A stretch of 64,000 nt of DNA from Callipepla californica brunnescens (Eukaryota; Chordata; Aves; Galliformes; Odontophoridae): NCBI GenBank assembly GCA_023055505.1, contig JALIRH010000122.1, forward strand, positions 660,001 to 724,000. The letters are read 5' to 3'. The first letter of the stretch is position 1. Every line of letters starts with the position of its first letter. The position numbers were made by a program, and so were the translations under genes. The notes under the pieces were generated by a model that was not told the DNA's origin, searched no databases, and worked only from the letters and a program-made list of their open reading frames with translations. Positions 41,780 to 52,160 of this stretch are shown here, one piece after another.

Positions 41780-42400
41780 ATGAACTGTATTTTGGTTGCA
41801 TAGTATCACGTTTCAGCTTGTTGTGGGTGTGGGTGTTGTCTTTAGGTCTGTTAAACTTCACACTTGGGTTTGAGTTTTCACAGTTTTGCTGGCTTACTGG
41901 CTACTCCCTGCACAGTAACGCCATTCCTTTTGATCCCTTCTTCTACCTCTTTTTATCAAACTGATTATGATTTGCATGTAACTCCGTTATGGTGTTTCCA
42001 ACTTTGTAAAAAAAAAAAATTTGGAAATTAACCAAGGGACCCATCTAATGTCTTTCAGATGTGGTCACAAAAAGAAACCCATTATGTTGTTGATGCTTTC
42101 TAGTGTCAGAGAGATGTTTCTTGTAACACCAGTCCAGGAGTTCCATCCAAAACATGGTTGCTGGAAAGTGTCTATGTTTTGTTAAGTGTATGTTTCTGTG
42201 TATGTTTCTCTAATGTTTAATATTATGGGATATCCTAAACACACTATCCCATGAAAGTTCTATAGATTATAACAATACTTGAACTTGCCAAACTAGTATA
42301 TCTCTCAGTATTTCAATTGCTTTTGAGATGTTCAAATAACAATTCTGCTCATATTTAATTTTGAAGCAACATGCAGTGTTGCTGTGTGGTGAAGTTATAC
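41780..42400 (+). other. Non-coding stretch between gag ORF and env remnant
   Basis: No pol motif is visible in any frame. The region is AT-rich with an A12 run near 42009. It marks where pol was lost. Confidence 0.6.
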
Positions 42401-42439
42401 CTTCACTCAGCCTATTAGAAAACATGTTTGTTTCATCTA

Positions 42440-42966
42440 TAGTCCTGGCAAAACACCAAATGATCTTTGAAAACATTACATGGCAAATCCACGTATTGTT
42501 GAATTGTACTAGATTACATGCTTTCTGAGAATTAAAATCACAAATGCAACAAGTACTGATAATGGCATTGCAAAACCAGTTAGTGCTTGGTTTGTTAAGG
42601 AATAGGTTGTTTGTGTCAAATTGAATGACTCTTAATTGTTGTCTAAAGAGCGATGATAATGGTAAAGTTGTTAAACAAATTGTCCGTGTTCCTGTCCAAA
42701 CCTGGAAAAACCTAGCCGCTGATCTTTTATCTTTTTTTTTTTCCCCGGCCTCCGGGTGGCCCATGGGTGAAACATATTCTATTTTATCTATTGTGTGTTG
42801 TTGCAACTCTTCTGTTTATTCCCTGTATGATTCCGTGTTTTATTCAACTTATTCAACGTGTTGTATCTTCAATGCATACTGTAACTGCTTCAACTGATGG
42901 GCAAATCCAAGAGATTAGAGCAACATTTGTAACCAAGTCCAAGAAATCCTTTATAACAATTGTATA
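42440..42966 (+). pseudogene. Env transmembrane-subunit remnant
   Basis: Plus-strand frames show FENITWQIHVLLNCTRLHAF, a stop, then QQVLIMALQNQLVLGLL (a fusion-subunit type helix). After further stops comes a membrane span with tail, LFYLLCVVATLLFIPCMIPC, followed by a short tail to about 42966. This is the 3' end of an env gene with several stops. It shows that the element derives from an env-bearing provirus. Confidence 0.6.
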
Positions 42967-43101
42967 ACTTTTAACTCCCCCTTATCTCCCACCCCTCTTT
43001 CCCTTATGCTTGTTTTTGTGTTTTTTTTTTTCCTCCTTTCCTCACCACCGTGGATGAATGTTTACAGATCAGTTTCAAGCAATCTTTGAGCCACCGGGTG
43101 G

Positions 43102-43791
43102 TGTGAAAGACAGAAACTGTTTTTCCCTTCTTTTGTCTCAAAGCTTGCTTCGTAAGGCCTTTTCTGCTGACAAGACTCTGACTGATAACTGCCGGTTACC
43201 CAGATGGGTGTTATGGTGCCTCATTGTCTCTGCTTATGGTTGTAAAGATAAGCAGAAATAGGTGCAAATAGTCTTTTCCGGGGGGTACGGCTTGGAGAAG
43301 CTGACCACCACAGAAAGACAATGCTCCTGCATGGCAAGGAAGGCAACATCCTCTGGCAGCTTATCTGTTGGGCCAGACATGTCACACAAAGAGGAAAAAA
43401 TACCTGAGAAAGGGGGATAAAAAGACCTTCACCGAACCAAGGATTTTGGAGAAGAACTCCCAGAGAGAAAATCTTTGAGGAGAACTCCCGAAGACGGACC
43501 CTGAGGCCTGCTTGCTGCCATCTCCCATCCCCCGCGGTGACCAGACGAGTTCCTGTGACTATGAACCTCGTTGGACCCACGGTGGTGATTATATCTCTCT
43601 TGCTTTCTATCAAGACTCCTTGCTTTTTATCCCTTTCCTATCGCTCACCTTCCCTTCCCCATATCCCTAAGCAACTAGTAATTGTAATAAACTGGTTGGG
43701 CTAACATTTGACCCGTTGTGTCTTAATCTCGCCATCGGGTATACACATAATCAAAGAACCTCGTCTCCCTCCTTTATATTGGAGCGTGACA
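43102..43791 (+). repeat. 3' LTR of the single-ORF element
   Basis: 690 bp, same as 38451-39140. The bases just before it (GAGCCACCGGGTGG) are not a polypurine tract. Confidence 0.9.
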
Positions 43792-43917
43792 TTGGGTTAC
43801 TGTTGAGGATAGGAATAGGGATAGGTTTAGGGTTCTGCTTAGGGTTCAGGCTAGGTACAGGGTTAGGGTTAGGTTTAGGGTGAGTGTGAGGCTTAGGGTA
43901 AGGATTGTGGTAAAAAT
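43792..43917 (+). repeat. Degenerate TTAGGG array, block 2
   Basis: Short stretch of TTAGGG variants between the two ERVs, beginning with the TTGGG target duplication. Same strand as blocks 1 and 3. Confidence 0.85.
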
Positions 43918-44471
43918 GAGTTCTCTACTTGTTAATCGAACCAACTCAAGACAGATGTGTCAGTGTTTTTCAGTGTTGTTTTTTTTTTGTTTTTTTTTTT
44001 TCCTGAGAACTATGTAGTTTGTAGAAGTCTCAAAATAGATATATTGATGTTTTGTCTAAAAACTTTGTTGTTTGTGCAAGTTGAAGCCACAGCGCTTAGT
44101 TCTAACACCTGGACAATGAACAACAGATAGCAGTGACCTTCTGAGAAACTGCAAGAGAAAAAGAAGTGAAAATCTCCTCTTGAGCGCGCATGATCGGAGC
44201 TGAGGAAAACTACGTCCTTCATCATCTCGATCACCAGGGGACAGAGAACGACCCCCAGATAACAGCCGGCGCAGCCCAGGAAGAGAAAGATAAGAAATGA
44301 ATGCAGAGATAAGGGACAATGAAAAGAGGGGATGGGAGGCCCTGTTGAGCACCTCTGGTGCAGAGGAGACTCCCGGCCGCCCAGCGCTGTTCCGCTCATT
44401 TCTTGCTTGCTCAATAAATTCCTTACTGTTGGCAACGGTTGGTGCGTATCATTCTCTTCACAACTCTAACA
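43918..44471 (+). repeat. 5' LTR (5' end uncertain) of the tRNA-His ERV
   Basis: Ends CTCTAACA just before the primer site and has AATAAA at 44413-44418. The start cannot be fixed because there is no second LTR to compare. Confidence 0.6.
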
Positions 44472-44474
44472 GTT

Positions 44475-44492
44475 TGGTGCCGTGACTCGGAT
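44475..44492 (+). other. Primer binding site, tRNA-His type
   Basis: TGGTGCCGTGACTCGGAT is the His-type primer site known from class I ERVs. Confidence 0.8.
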
Positions 44493-44639
44493 CCAGGCGA
44501 CTCTGCTGTGGAATTCCCACTCCAGGGGAGCACCCCGTCTTCGGACGGCCCCTGGGCTGGGTAGCTTCTGTGCAGAGACCTGTCGCTCCGAAGTCTAGGT
44601 ACAGCTCGCAGGTAAAGCTACCGGACATACCACTAGAAA

Positions 44640-46020
44640 GCCCCCTAGGTTTCATGTTAAAACATTGGGGTGATTCTCCCTCTAGACGAGGAAAGAGTGA
44701 GGTGAAGATGGTATATGATTGTATGGAGGTATGGGGAGGAAAGCAGAGAAGGGCAGATCAGTTGTTCTGGCCAGTATTTGGGTCCTTTGAGGACCGGATC
44801 TGCCAGGCTCTAAATGCTTATGTGAATGAAAAACAGCCTTTTAATCTGGAAGATGGTGAGTATGCAAATGATGGGTAGAATCCGATATTGGAACCTTTCT
44901 GTTCCCCCTAATTAAGAAAAGGAATACAACAGAGGAGGACATTATACACTATCCCCCCGCCTTATGCTCCCCCGAACAGAATCCAGCGGCTCCGCCGGAG
45001 CAAGCTGAATCTGACTTGGGAGACGAACCTGAATGTGAACCCCTAGACTTCCCTAGGAGAAGGATCACTAGAAGGCAAGCTAGGCAGGAGAGGGGGCAAG
45101 GAAGAAACATTCTCCCTTTAAGAGAAATACCCGTAGCTAGCGGAGGATCAAAGCCAGGAGCTGGCTATGTTTCAGTTCCCTTCAACTCAGGAGATACATA
45201 AGGGAATTTCAGAAGGAGATGGGGAATTTGCTGGAGGATCCTTGAGGGGTCTCCGAGAGGCTAGATCAATCTTCAGGTCCCAGCCTTTATACCTGGGATG
45301 AAACACAGGCAATTTTGGGCGTACTATTTACAGCAGAAGAAAGGGATATGATCAGGAGGGCAGGTACGTGAATCTGGGATCAGCAACACCCGGCTGGCCC
45401 AGGAGCAGATCTAAAGTGGCCCTTACAGCGGCCCAATTGGGATAATCAGAGCCAGGAACATGGTACTCACATGGCAGATTTGCGAGTTGTTATTATTCAA
45501 GGGATTAGAGAATCTGTCCCTCGGGGACAGAATATCAATAAGGCAAATAAGGCAAGCAACGGAAAAAAGATGAAACTCCTACTGAGTGGTTAGAGAGACT
45601 ATGCAGAAATGTACAGTTCTATTCAGGCTTAGATCCTGCTACCCCGTGGGGCGAGCTCTCCTGAAAACGCAGTTTGTAGCTAGGCCCTGGACAGATATTG
45701 GAAGGAAACTAGAGAAGCTGGAGGACTGGCAGGAGAGAGGATTAGACGTAATGCTGAGAGAGGCTCAGAAAGTATACGTTAAGGAGAGAGGAGGAGACTC
45801 AGAAGAGGCAAGCTGGAAGTCTGATAGCCGCGGTAAGAGAAGGACAGAAGGGGGCGTTCCAGGCAAGGAGAAGAGGGAATATTCCTCGGGCAGACAACAC
45901 GCTTCAACCCAACCGGAACAGACCCAGAGATTTGAGGACAGTAGAATGCTTCTACTGTCAGAAAAAGGGACACATGAAGAAAGACTGTAGAAAGAGAATC
46001 TAGGACGAGAAAATGTTTCA
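44640..46020 (+). pseudogene. Gag remnant with CCHC zinc knuckle (tRNA-His ERV)
   Basis: The matrix-like start lies near 44650-44875 (VKMVYDCMEVWGGK; LFWPVFGSFED), ending in a stop after YANDG. Middle pieces are scattered over three frames. A nucleocapsid zinc knuckle, CFYCQKKGHMKKDC, is intact at 45947-45988 and would bind RNA. Many stops. Confidence 0.75.
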
Positions 46021-46079
46021 GGAGGACTGAGGGGGTCAGGGGCTCTACGTGCTGGGGACCCGGGAAAGAAAAAGAGCCC

Positions 46080-46622
46080 TTGATAAAATTGAAATTGAGT
46101 TCTCAGCGTCAGGAAATGGAATTTTTGGTAGAGTCTGGGGCAGAAAGATCGACTGTTCAATATTTACCTGGAGGATGTTCTTTATCCTCGGAAGAGCTAC
46201 AAGTAATTGGAGCAAAAGGGGAACCTTTTATGGTACCTGTTGTAAAGCAGGTAGAAATAGAATCACCTAGCACCTATGGAACTGAGTCTTTTTTATTGGT
46301 ACCTGAAGCAGAATAGAATTTGCTAGGGAGAGATTTAATTGTGGAGTTAGGAATAAATTTGGAAGTAAAAGATGGAGAATTAACTGTTCAGCAACGTACT
46401 CTAATGATAGAAGATGAGGCTAGAATTAACCCAGAAGTTTGGTATAGTCCAGAATCAGTAGGGAAGTTAGACTTAGAACCCTTTGAAGTGATTCTAAAGG
46501 ACCCGGGCATCCCAATTAGGATAAAACAATATCCCATTTCACAGGAAGGTAAATCAGGGCTACAACCTGAAATGGAGAGATTAATATCTAAAGGGCTATT
46601 AGAGCCCTGTATGTCTCCCTAG
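46080..46622 (+). pseudogene. Protease and RT start remnant (tRNA-His ERV)
   Basis: The aspartic protease active site reads LVESGAERSTV, with Glu (GAG at 46131-46133) in place of the catalytic Asp. The flap end LLGRDLIVELG follows after a stop. The RT fingers begin WYSPESVGKLDLEPFEVILK, and the frame ends at a TAG at 46619-46621. Confidence 0.78.
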
Positions 46623-47760
46623 AATACTCCCTGTAAAAAAAAACCTTATGGCACATACAGATTGGTCCACGACTCAAGGGAAATTAAGGAGAGAACAATT
46701 CCCCGCTTCCCAGTAGTGGCAAACCCCTATACCCTGCTCAGTCAGTTGAACCCAGAATCTCAGTAGTATAGTGTAATTGATTTCAAGGATGCTTTTTGGA
46801 CCTGCCCCCTGACGGCAGAATGCAGAGACTACTTTGTCTTCGAGTGGGAAGATCCAAACACCCATAGAAAACAACAACTCAGAGGGACAGTGCTCCCACA
46901 GGGATTCACAGAATCCCTAACTTGTTTGGGCAAGCCCTTGAGCAAGTACTAAAAACTGATGAACTAAACCCACAGGTAACCTTCGTGCAATATGTAGATG
47001 ACTTACTATTAGCTGGAACAGGCGAGGAGACGGTTAGACAGGAGAGCATTCAACTATTGAATTTCTTTGGTTCAAAGGGGTTCAAAGTTTCAAAGGCAAA
47101 ATGACAATTTACAGAAGAGGAAGTGAAATGTTTGGGACATTGGTTAAGCAAGGGAAATAAGACATTAGATCCAGAACGGGTAAATGGGATTTGATCGTTA
47201 AAAGCCCCAAGAAGCAAGAGGCAGGTGAGGCAGATGTTAGGGCTGCTAGGATGCCGTCGACAATGGATTGAGAATGATAGCAGTAAGGTAAAGCTTTTAT
47301 AGCAGAAACTAGTACAAGATGGCTGAGTAAAGTGGAGCCAGGAGGATGAGCAAAGATTAGAAGACTTCAAGGTAGATCTTGTTCATGCACCAGCGTTAAG
47401 CTTACCTGATCTAAAAAGGCCATTTTACCTTTTTGGAAATACAGACGAAGGGATCGCTTTTGGAGTAGTGAGCCAGGAATGGGCCGGGAAGAAGAAGCCA
47501 GCAGGATACTTTTCAAAACTCTTGGATCCCGTTAGCCGTAGGGATACTAACGAACCTGTCTACGAGCAATAGTTGCTGTAGCTCTGTTAGTAGAAGAAGC
47601 AGGGAAGATGACTTTCGGGGGTGAATTACAAGTGTATACTCCACATGACATAAGGGGAGTACTACAAGAAAAAGCAGAGAAGTGGATTACAGACTCTAGA
47701 CTATTGAAATAGGAAGGAATCCTAATCCATCCTCCTCAATTAGAAATAGAAACTACAAGT
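46623..47760 (+). pseudogene. Reverse transcriptase remnant (tRNA-His ERV)
   Basis: Contains RLVHDSREIKERTIPRFPVV, VIDFKDAFWTCPL, LPQGFTES and, after a frameshift, the active site QYVDDLLLAGTGEE (about 46988-47030), then thumb and connection (GLLGCRRQWIE, PDLKRPFYLF). Stops occur at several places, including TAG before YSVID. Confidence 0.82.
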
Positions 47761-48290
47761 TTGCAAAATCCTGCTCAATTTTTCTATGGGGAACCAGATG
47801 AAGATTTAAGCCATGATTGCATTCAGTGTATAGAGTATCAGGCTAAAAGAGGGGAGGACTTAGAAGAGGAGAAGTTATTAGAAGGGGGCAAATTATTTGT
47901 AGATGGCTCCTCCCAGGTGGTAGAAGGAAAAGGAAAATCAGGGTATGCTCTAATAAACGGGAAAACATTTCCAGTAATTGAATCGGGACCATTGGACAGA
48001 ACATGGTCAGCTCAGGCTGTGAAATGATATGCAGTCCTTAGAGCCCTTCAACTGTTGGAAGGAAACATTGGGACTATCTCTACAGATTCTAGGTATGCGT
48101 ATGGGGTAGCCCATACCTTGGGAAAAAGATGGGAGGAAAGAGGATTGGTAAACTCACCCGGGAAAGGGTTAATTCACGAGTCATTAATAAGACAAACTCT
48201 GAGGGCAAGAAGAGAACCAAAGAAAACCGCAGTAGTACGCGTAAAGGCACCAGAGGGCGATGTCGGCTGAAATAAGGGGAACTAATTTGG
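47761..48290 (+). pseudogene. RNase H remnant (tRNA-His ERV)
   Basis: KLFVDGSSQVVEGKGKSGYA holds the first catalytic Asp, and STDSRYAYGVAHTLGKRWEE the later one. A TGA interrupts between WSAQAVK and YAVLRAL, and the frame shifts near 48255. Confidence 0.82.
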
Positions 48291-49510
48291 CTGATGAAGA
48301 AGCGAAAAGAGCGGCCTTATTGATCCTAATGGAATCCAGGCTGAGAGTCCCCGAAAAGAAACAAATGAGGCCAAAAGCTTTCCTAGACAAGAAAGAAAGG
48401 CTCCGACAAATGGAGGTTGAGGAAAAGGAGGGAAAATGGTTATTAGCTGATGGAAGAGAGGTAATCCCTAAAGCTTGGAGAATATGAGGAGAATTTCATT
48501 AGCAGACTCATTGTGGGGTTCAGGCCTTTGTGGACCAATTCATAATTAAATAGATGTGTATAGGCATTTCTAGCATAGCCAAAGGAATTGTAGATCATTG
48601 TATGATTTGTAGGAAAGGAAAAAAACAACAACTGAGGGAAAAAATACAGGGAGGAAGAAAATGGGCTGTCAGACCTTTTGCTCAAATGCAGATAGACTTC
48701 ACAGATCTCCCCAAGGTTGGGAGATAGAAATACTTATTAGTAACAGTAGCCCATTGAACACATTTTCTGGAGGCCTACCCCACCGCTAGGGCAACAGCCC
48801 AGACAGTAATCAAGACATTGTTCGAACATATTACCCCCAGGTATGGGAACATGGAAGTTGCAGATTCAGCTAGAGACCCTCACTTTGTATCAAAGGCAGC
48901 GTAAGAGGCTTTAGCTCCAATGGGGACCAAATGGGAATATCACACCCCATGGCACCCACAGAGCTCTGGAAAAGTAGAAAGGCTGAATGGGGAACTTCCA
49001 AAGCGGCTTACTAAAGGAATGATTGAAACCAAGATGTCTTGGATGAAGTGTTTGCCCCTGGCACTACTTAATTGAAGAACAGAACCAAGAAGAGAGACTG
49101 GAATATCACCTTTTGAAATGGGATATGGAATGCCATATGATTTAGAACTCCCATCGGAACATCCCAAGGTAGAAGAAAAATGACTCCAGGAATATTGAAT
49201 TGAAATGAATAAGAGAAGGAATGAATGAAGAATGGAAGGCCTGGTGGTCCAACGCCCTCCGCTAGATAGGGCAATACATCAAATCAGTCCAGGAGACAAG
49301 GTTTTAATTAAAACGTGGAAAGAGTCATCTCTAACTCCCCGCTGGGAAGGACCTTTTCTTGTTTTATTAACAACAGAAACAGCCATCCGGACAGCTGAGC
49401 GCGGATGGATCCATGCAAGCCGAGTGAAAGGACCAATCTGTGACACAGGACCCCAGTGGGAGGTGTCCAAGACTTCCAACAATCTGAAAACCACACTAAG
49501 AAAAATGTAA
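48291..49510 (+). pseudogene. Integrase remnant (tRNA-His ERV)
   Basis: Zinc-finger Cys pair CMICRKGKK near 48600. Core Asp in MQIDFTDLP near 48690; the second Asp region (VADSARDPHF) is altered; the Glu lies in SGKVERLNG near 48970. The C-terminal part contains SLTPRWEGPFLVLL, typical of gammaretroviral integrases, followed by GWIHASRVK. It stops at 49510. There are at least six in-frame stops. Confidence 0.82.
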
Positions 49511-49714
49511 AACTGCTTTTTTTTCTGTGTGTTTTTTTTTTTTTTAACAGACGAAATAACTCAGTCATTTCATTGTATGCTTTGTATGTATACTGTATAT
49601 GTATTGCGCATTGTAACGATGAAGATTGGTGAACTCACTCTTCCTATGAATTCCATTTAGGATTTCACTTTGTTTCGAATAAGGGGAAGGATGTGTTGGA
49701 TGTGTTTGAATGTA
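49511..49714. other. AT-rich transition between ERV and TTAGGG array
   Basis: T runs (T8, T13) and unique sequence. AAGGGGAAGGA at about 49680 could be a polypurine tract followed by TGTTGGATGTG as a cut-off 3' LTR start, but this cannot be confirmed. Confidence 0.35.
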
Positions 49715-52160
49715 AGTGTCAGGTTAGGGTTGCGGTAATCCGATGCTTTGGGTTAGGTTTAGGGTTTGTTTTAGGTTTAGGTTAGGGTTAGTTTTTTGTG
49801 TAGCTGAAGGTTTAGTGCAAGGGCTAGGGTTATCCTAAGTTTGAGGTTCAGAGAAAGCTTAGGGTTAAGGTTAGGATTAGGGTTAGGGTTAGGGTAAGGT
49901 TTAGGTTTAGGATTAAGGTTAGAGTTAGGTTTAGGTTTAGGGTTAGGGTTAGGTTTAGGGTTAGGTTTTGGTGTAGATGAAGGTTTAGAGTATGGGGTAG
50001 AGCTCTCTTTAGTTTTAGGATCAGGGAAGGGTTACGCCTTGGTTGGGTACAGGATAGAGTAAGGGGGAGGGTTAGGATTTGATTTAGGGTTGGTTTCGGG
50101 TCTAGGTTAGTTTGAGTGTTAGGCTGAGAGGAGGGGTAGGCCTTGGGTTGGGTTCTGGCTTAGTGTTAGGTTAGGAATTGGTTTGGTGTTTGGATTGGGT
50201 TTGGGGTTAGAACTAGAGATAGGTTAGGTGAGATCTGCGGTAATCTGATGCTTAGCTTTAGGTTTAGGGTTGGGCTTTGAGTTGGGGTTGGTTTTAGGGT
50301 CTGATTTCGATTGAAGGCAGACTTAGAGTTACAATGAGGCTAATGGTCAGGGTTTGATATACGGTTAGAGTAAGGTTGAGGTTGACTTTAAGTGTCAGGT
50401 TTGGAAAATGGTAGGCATTGCTTTTGGTGTGGTGTTTGCGTTGGGTTTAGGAATTGGAATAGGGTAGGAGGACCATCACATAGCTAGGGTAAGTCTTAGT
50501 GTCAGGGTTGGGGTTAGAGTTAGGGATAGGTTTCTGTTTAGGGAAAGGGCTGGTATTAGGGTAAGTGTTAGGTTTCCGGTTAGGGTTCAGAATAGAATGA
50601 GAGGCAAGGTAAGGCTTTGTGCTCGGGTTAGGGTTTGGGTTTTGGTTCGGATTAGGGTAAGTGTTTGGGTTAGGGTTAGGATAAGAATTAGTGTTAGGTT
50701 TAGTGTCAGGGGTGGTGTTGATTTAGTTTTATGGTAAGGGCTAGTGAATATGGGTCAGGGTAGGGTTCAGCATTGGGTTAGAGCTATGGAAAGGGTTTGG
50801 GGATTCTTTGAGGTTTCGGATTCGATTTAGGATTTAGGGTTAGGGAGAAGGTGTTTCTCAATTTGATGATTCTATTTAGGGATAGGATTAGGTTGAGTGC
50901 TGATGTTAGCATGAAGTTTAGGTTTAGGGTTAGGCTTAGGTTTAGGATTCGAGCTGTATGTAGGGATTGAGGCAGGGTTAGCTGGTGTGTAAGGGTGAGA
51001 GTAGGGTGAGGTTTAGCTTTAGCGTATGTGTTAGTGTTAGGGTAAGGCTTAAGTTTAGTGTTTGGTTTAGGCAGAGGTTTCGATTGGTGTTCCGGGGTAG
51101 GGGTAGGGTTAGTTTGAGCGTCAAGTTCAGAGTAGGATTAGGCTTTGGATTACCATTAGGATGACGGTTCTGTTTAGAATTAGGTTTCAGGTTAGTGATA
51201 GGGACAGAAGTGGGCTTAGGGTTTGGGTAGGGTTCCCGTTCTATTTGGGATTAGGGTAAGGTGAATTTTCACGGTTGGTGTTTGGTTGAAGTTTTGGGTT
51301 AGGATTAGCTATAGTGTTTCGTTTCGGGGTAGGGCTAGTTTGATCCTTAGGCTGAAATGGTAGGCCTTGGGTTTCATTTTGTGATTCTTTTGGGTTTGGA
51401 ATTGGAAAAGGGTTTGTGTTTGGATTGGGATGTGGGGAAGAATTAGTGTTCGGGTTGGGGTTAGAGTTAGGGGAGCCTTGTGGTAATCTGATGCTTTGTG
51501 TTAGGTTTAGTCTTGGGTTTAAAGTTGGGGTTGGTGTTAGGGTGAGAGTTAGTGTTCGGGATAGTTTTCAATTTCTGTTTAGATTTCTGGCTAGGATGAG
51601 GTTGTGTTCTGGTGTTAGGATTAGTTTTAGGGTTAGGATTAGGTTTTGGTTTAGGATTCCATTTGTGTTAGGGTTAGGAGTAGAGTTAGTTGGAGTGTAG
51701 GGCTGACGGTAAGGTTAGGCCTTGGGTTAGGGTTAAGGTTAGGAGTAGGATGAGGTTTCCAATTGGGTTTTGGGTTAGTGTCAGAGGGCTGGGACTCTTG
51801 ATCGGGTTAGGGTTAGGTTAGGTTAAGGGTTGAAGTTAGGGTTAGGTCTAGGAAGACGGTTCTTGTTCTGGCTAGGGCAAATGTAAGGGTTAGGTTTAGC
51901 AGGTTTGTTTGAAGTGAGAGAAGGGCTAGGCCTAGGGTTTGAATTTGGGTGAAGGTGATGTGAAATCATAGGAATTGGGTTGGTGTTTGGATTTTTCAGG
52001 TTCGGGTTTGGTACAGGTTTAGGGGAAAGGAATGGTTTAGTACTAGAGTTAGGATGAGAGTTTCGTTTTGGGTTGGTGTAAATGTTAGTGTAACAAGAAC
52101 AGGGTTCGGGTTAGTGTTAGGTTTTTGTGTAAATTTAGGTTGAGGATTAGGGGCAGGGTT
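49715..52160 (+). repeat. Degenerate TTAGGG array, block 3
   Basis: Same orientation and style as block 1, strongly diverged (GTTAGGTTTAGGG, TTTGGGTTA, GTGTTAGGA). Repeated larger motifs such as GGTAATCTGATGCTTTG occur at about 49735, 50230 and 51484 here and at about 37575 in block 1. The array therefore also has a longer-range repeat structure. Confidence 0.9.

Larger units (their letters stand above)
38451..43791 (+). mobile_element. Single-ORF LTR element (5.34 kb), ENS-1/ERNI-like
   Basis: Two 690-bp LTRs (TGTGAAAGAC to GAGCGTGACA), identical as far as I can read, flank one long gag-like ORF and a decayed env end. Pol is absent. The target duplication is 5 bp, TTGGG (38446-38450 and 43792-43796), placing the insertion inside the telomere-like array. 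A single ORF between terminal repeats with an N-terminal coiled coil is the plan known for the chicken ENS-1/ERNI (Soprano) family expressed in early embryo cells. That assignment rests on architecture, not alignment. It is non-autonomous because no RT or integrase is encoded. Confidence 0.85.
43918..49700 (+). mobile_element. Gammaretrovirus-like ERV, tRNA-His primer site, no env
   Basis: The order is LTR end, primer site, gag, protease, RT, RNase H and integrase. All have stops or frameshifts. After the integrase the sequence becomes T-rich and then returns to TTAGGG variants, with no env or 3' LTR recognised. It is an older insertion than its neighbour at 38451-43791. Exact ends and target duplication could not be set. 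Confidence 0.85.

Noticed and set aside
42267..42806. 179-codon minus-strand frame in the single-ORF element
   Set aside because: It is the antisense of the env remnant, which reads as a membrane-spanning subunit on the plus strand.
46619..49200. G-to-A hypermutation as the cause of stops in the tRNA-His ERV
   Set aside because: A few stops (for example the TAG before YSVID) sit where Trp is likely, but others stem from different codons or frameshifts, so no clear editing signature can be claimed by eye.
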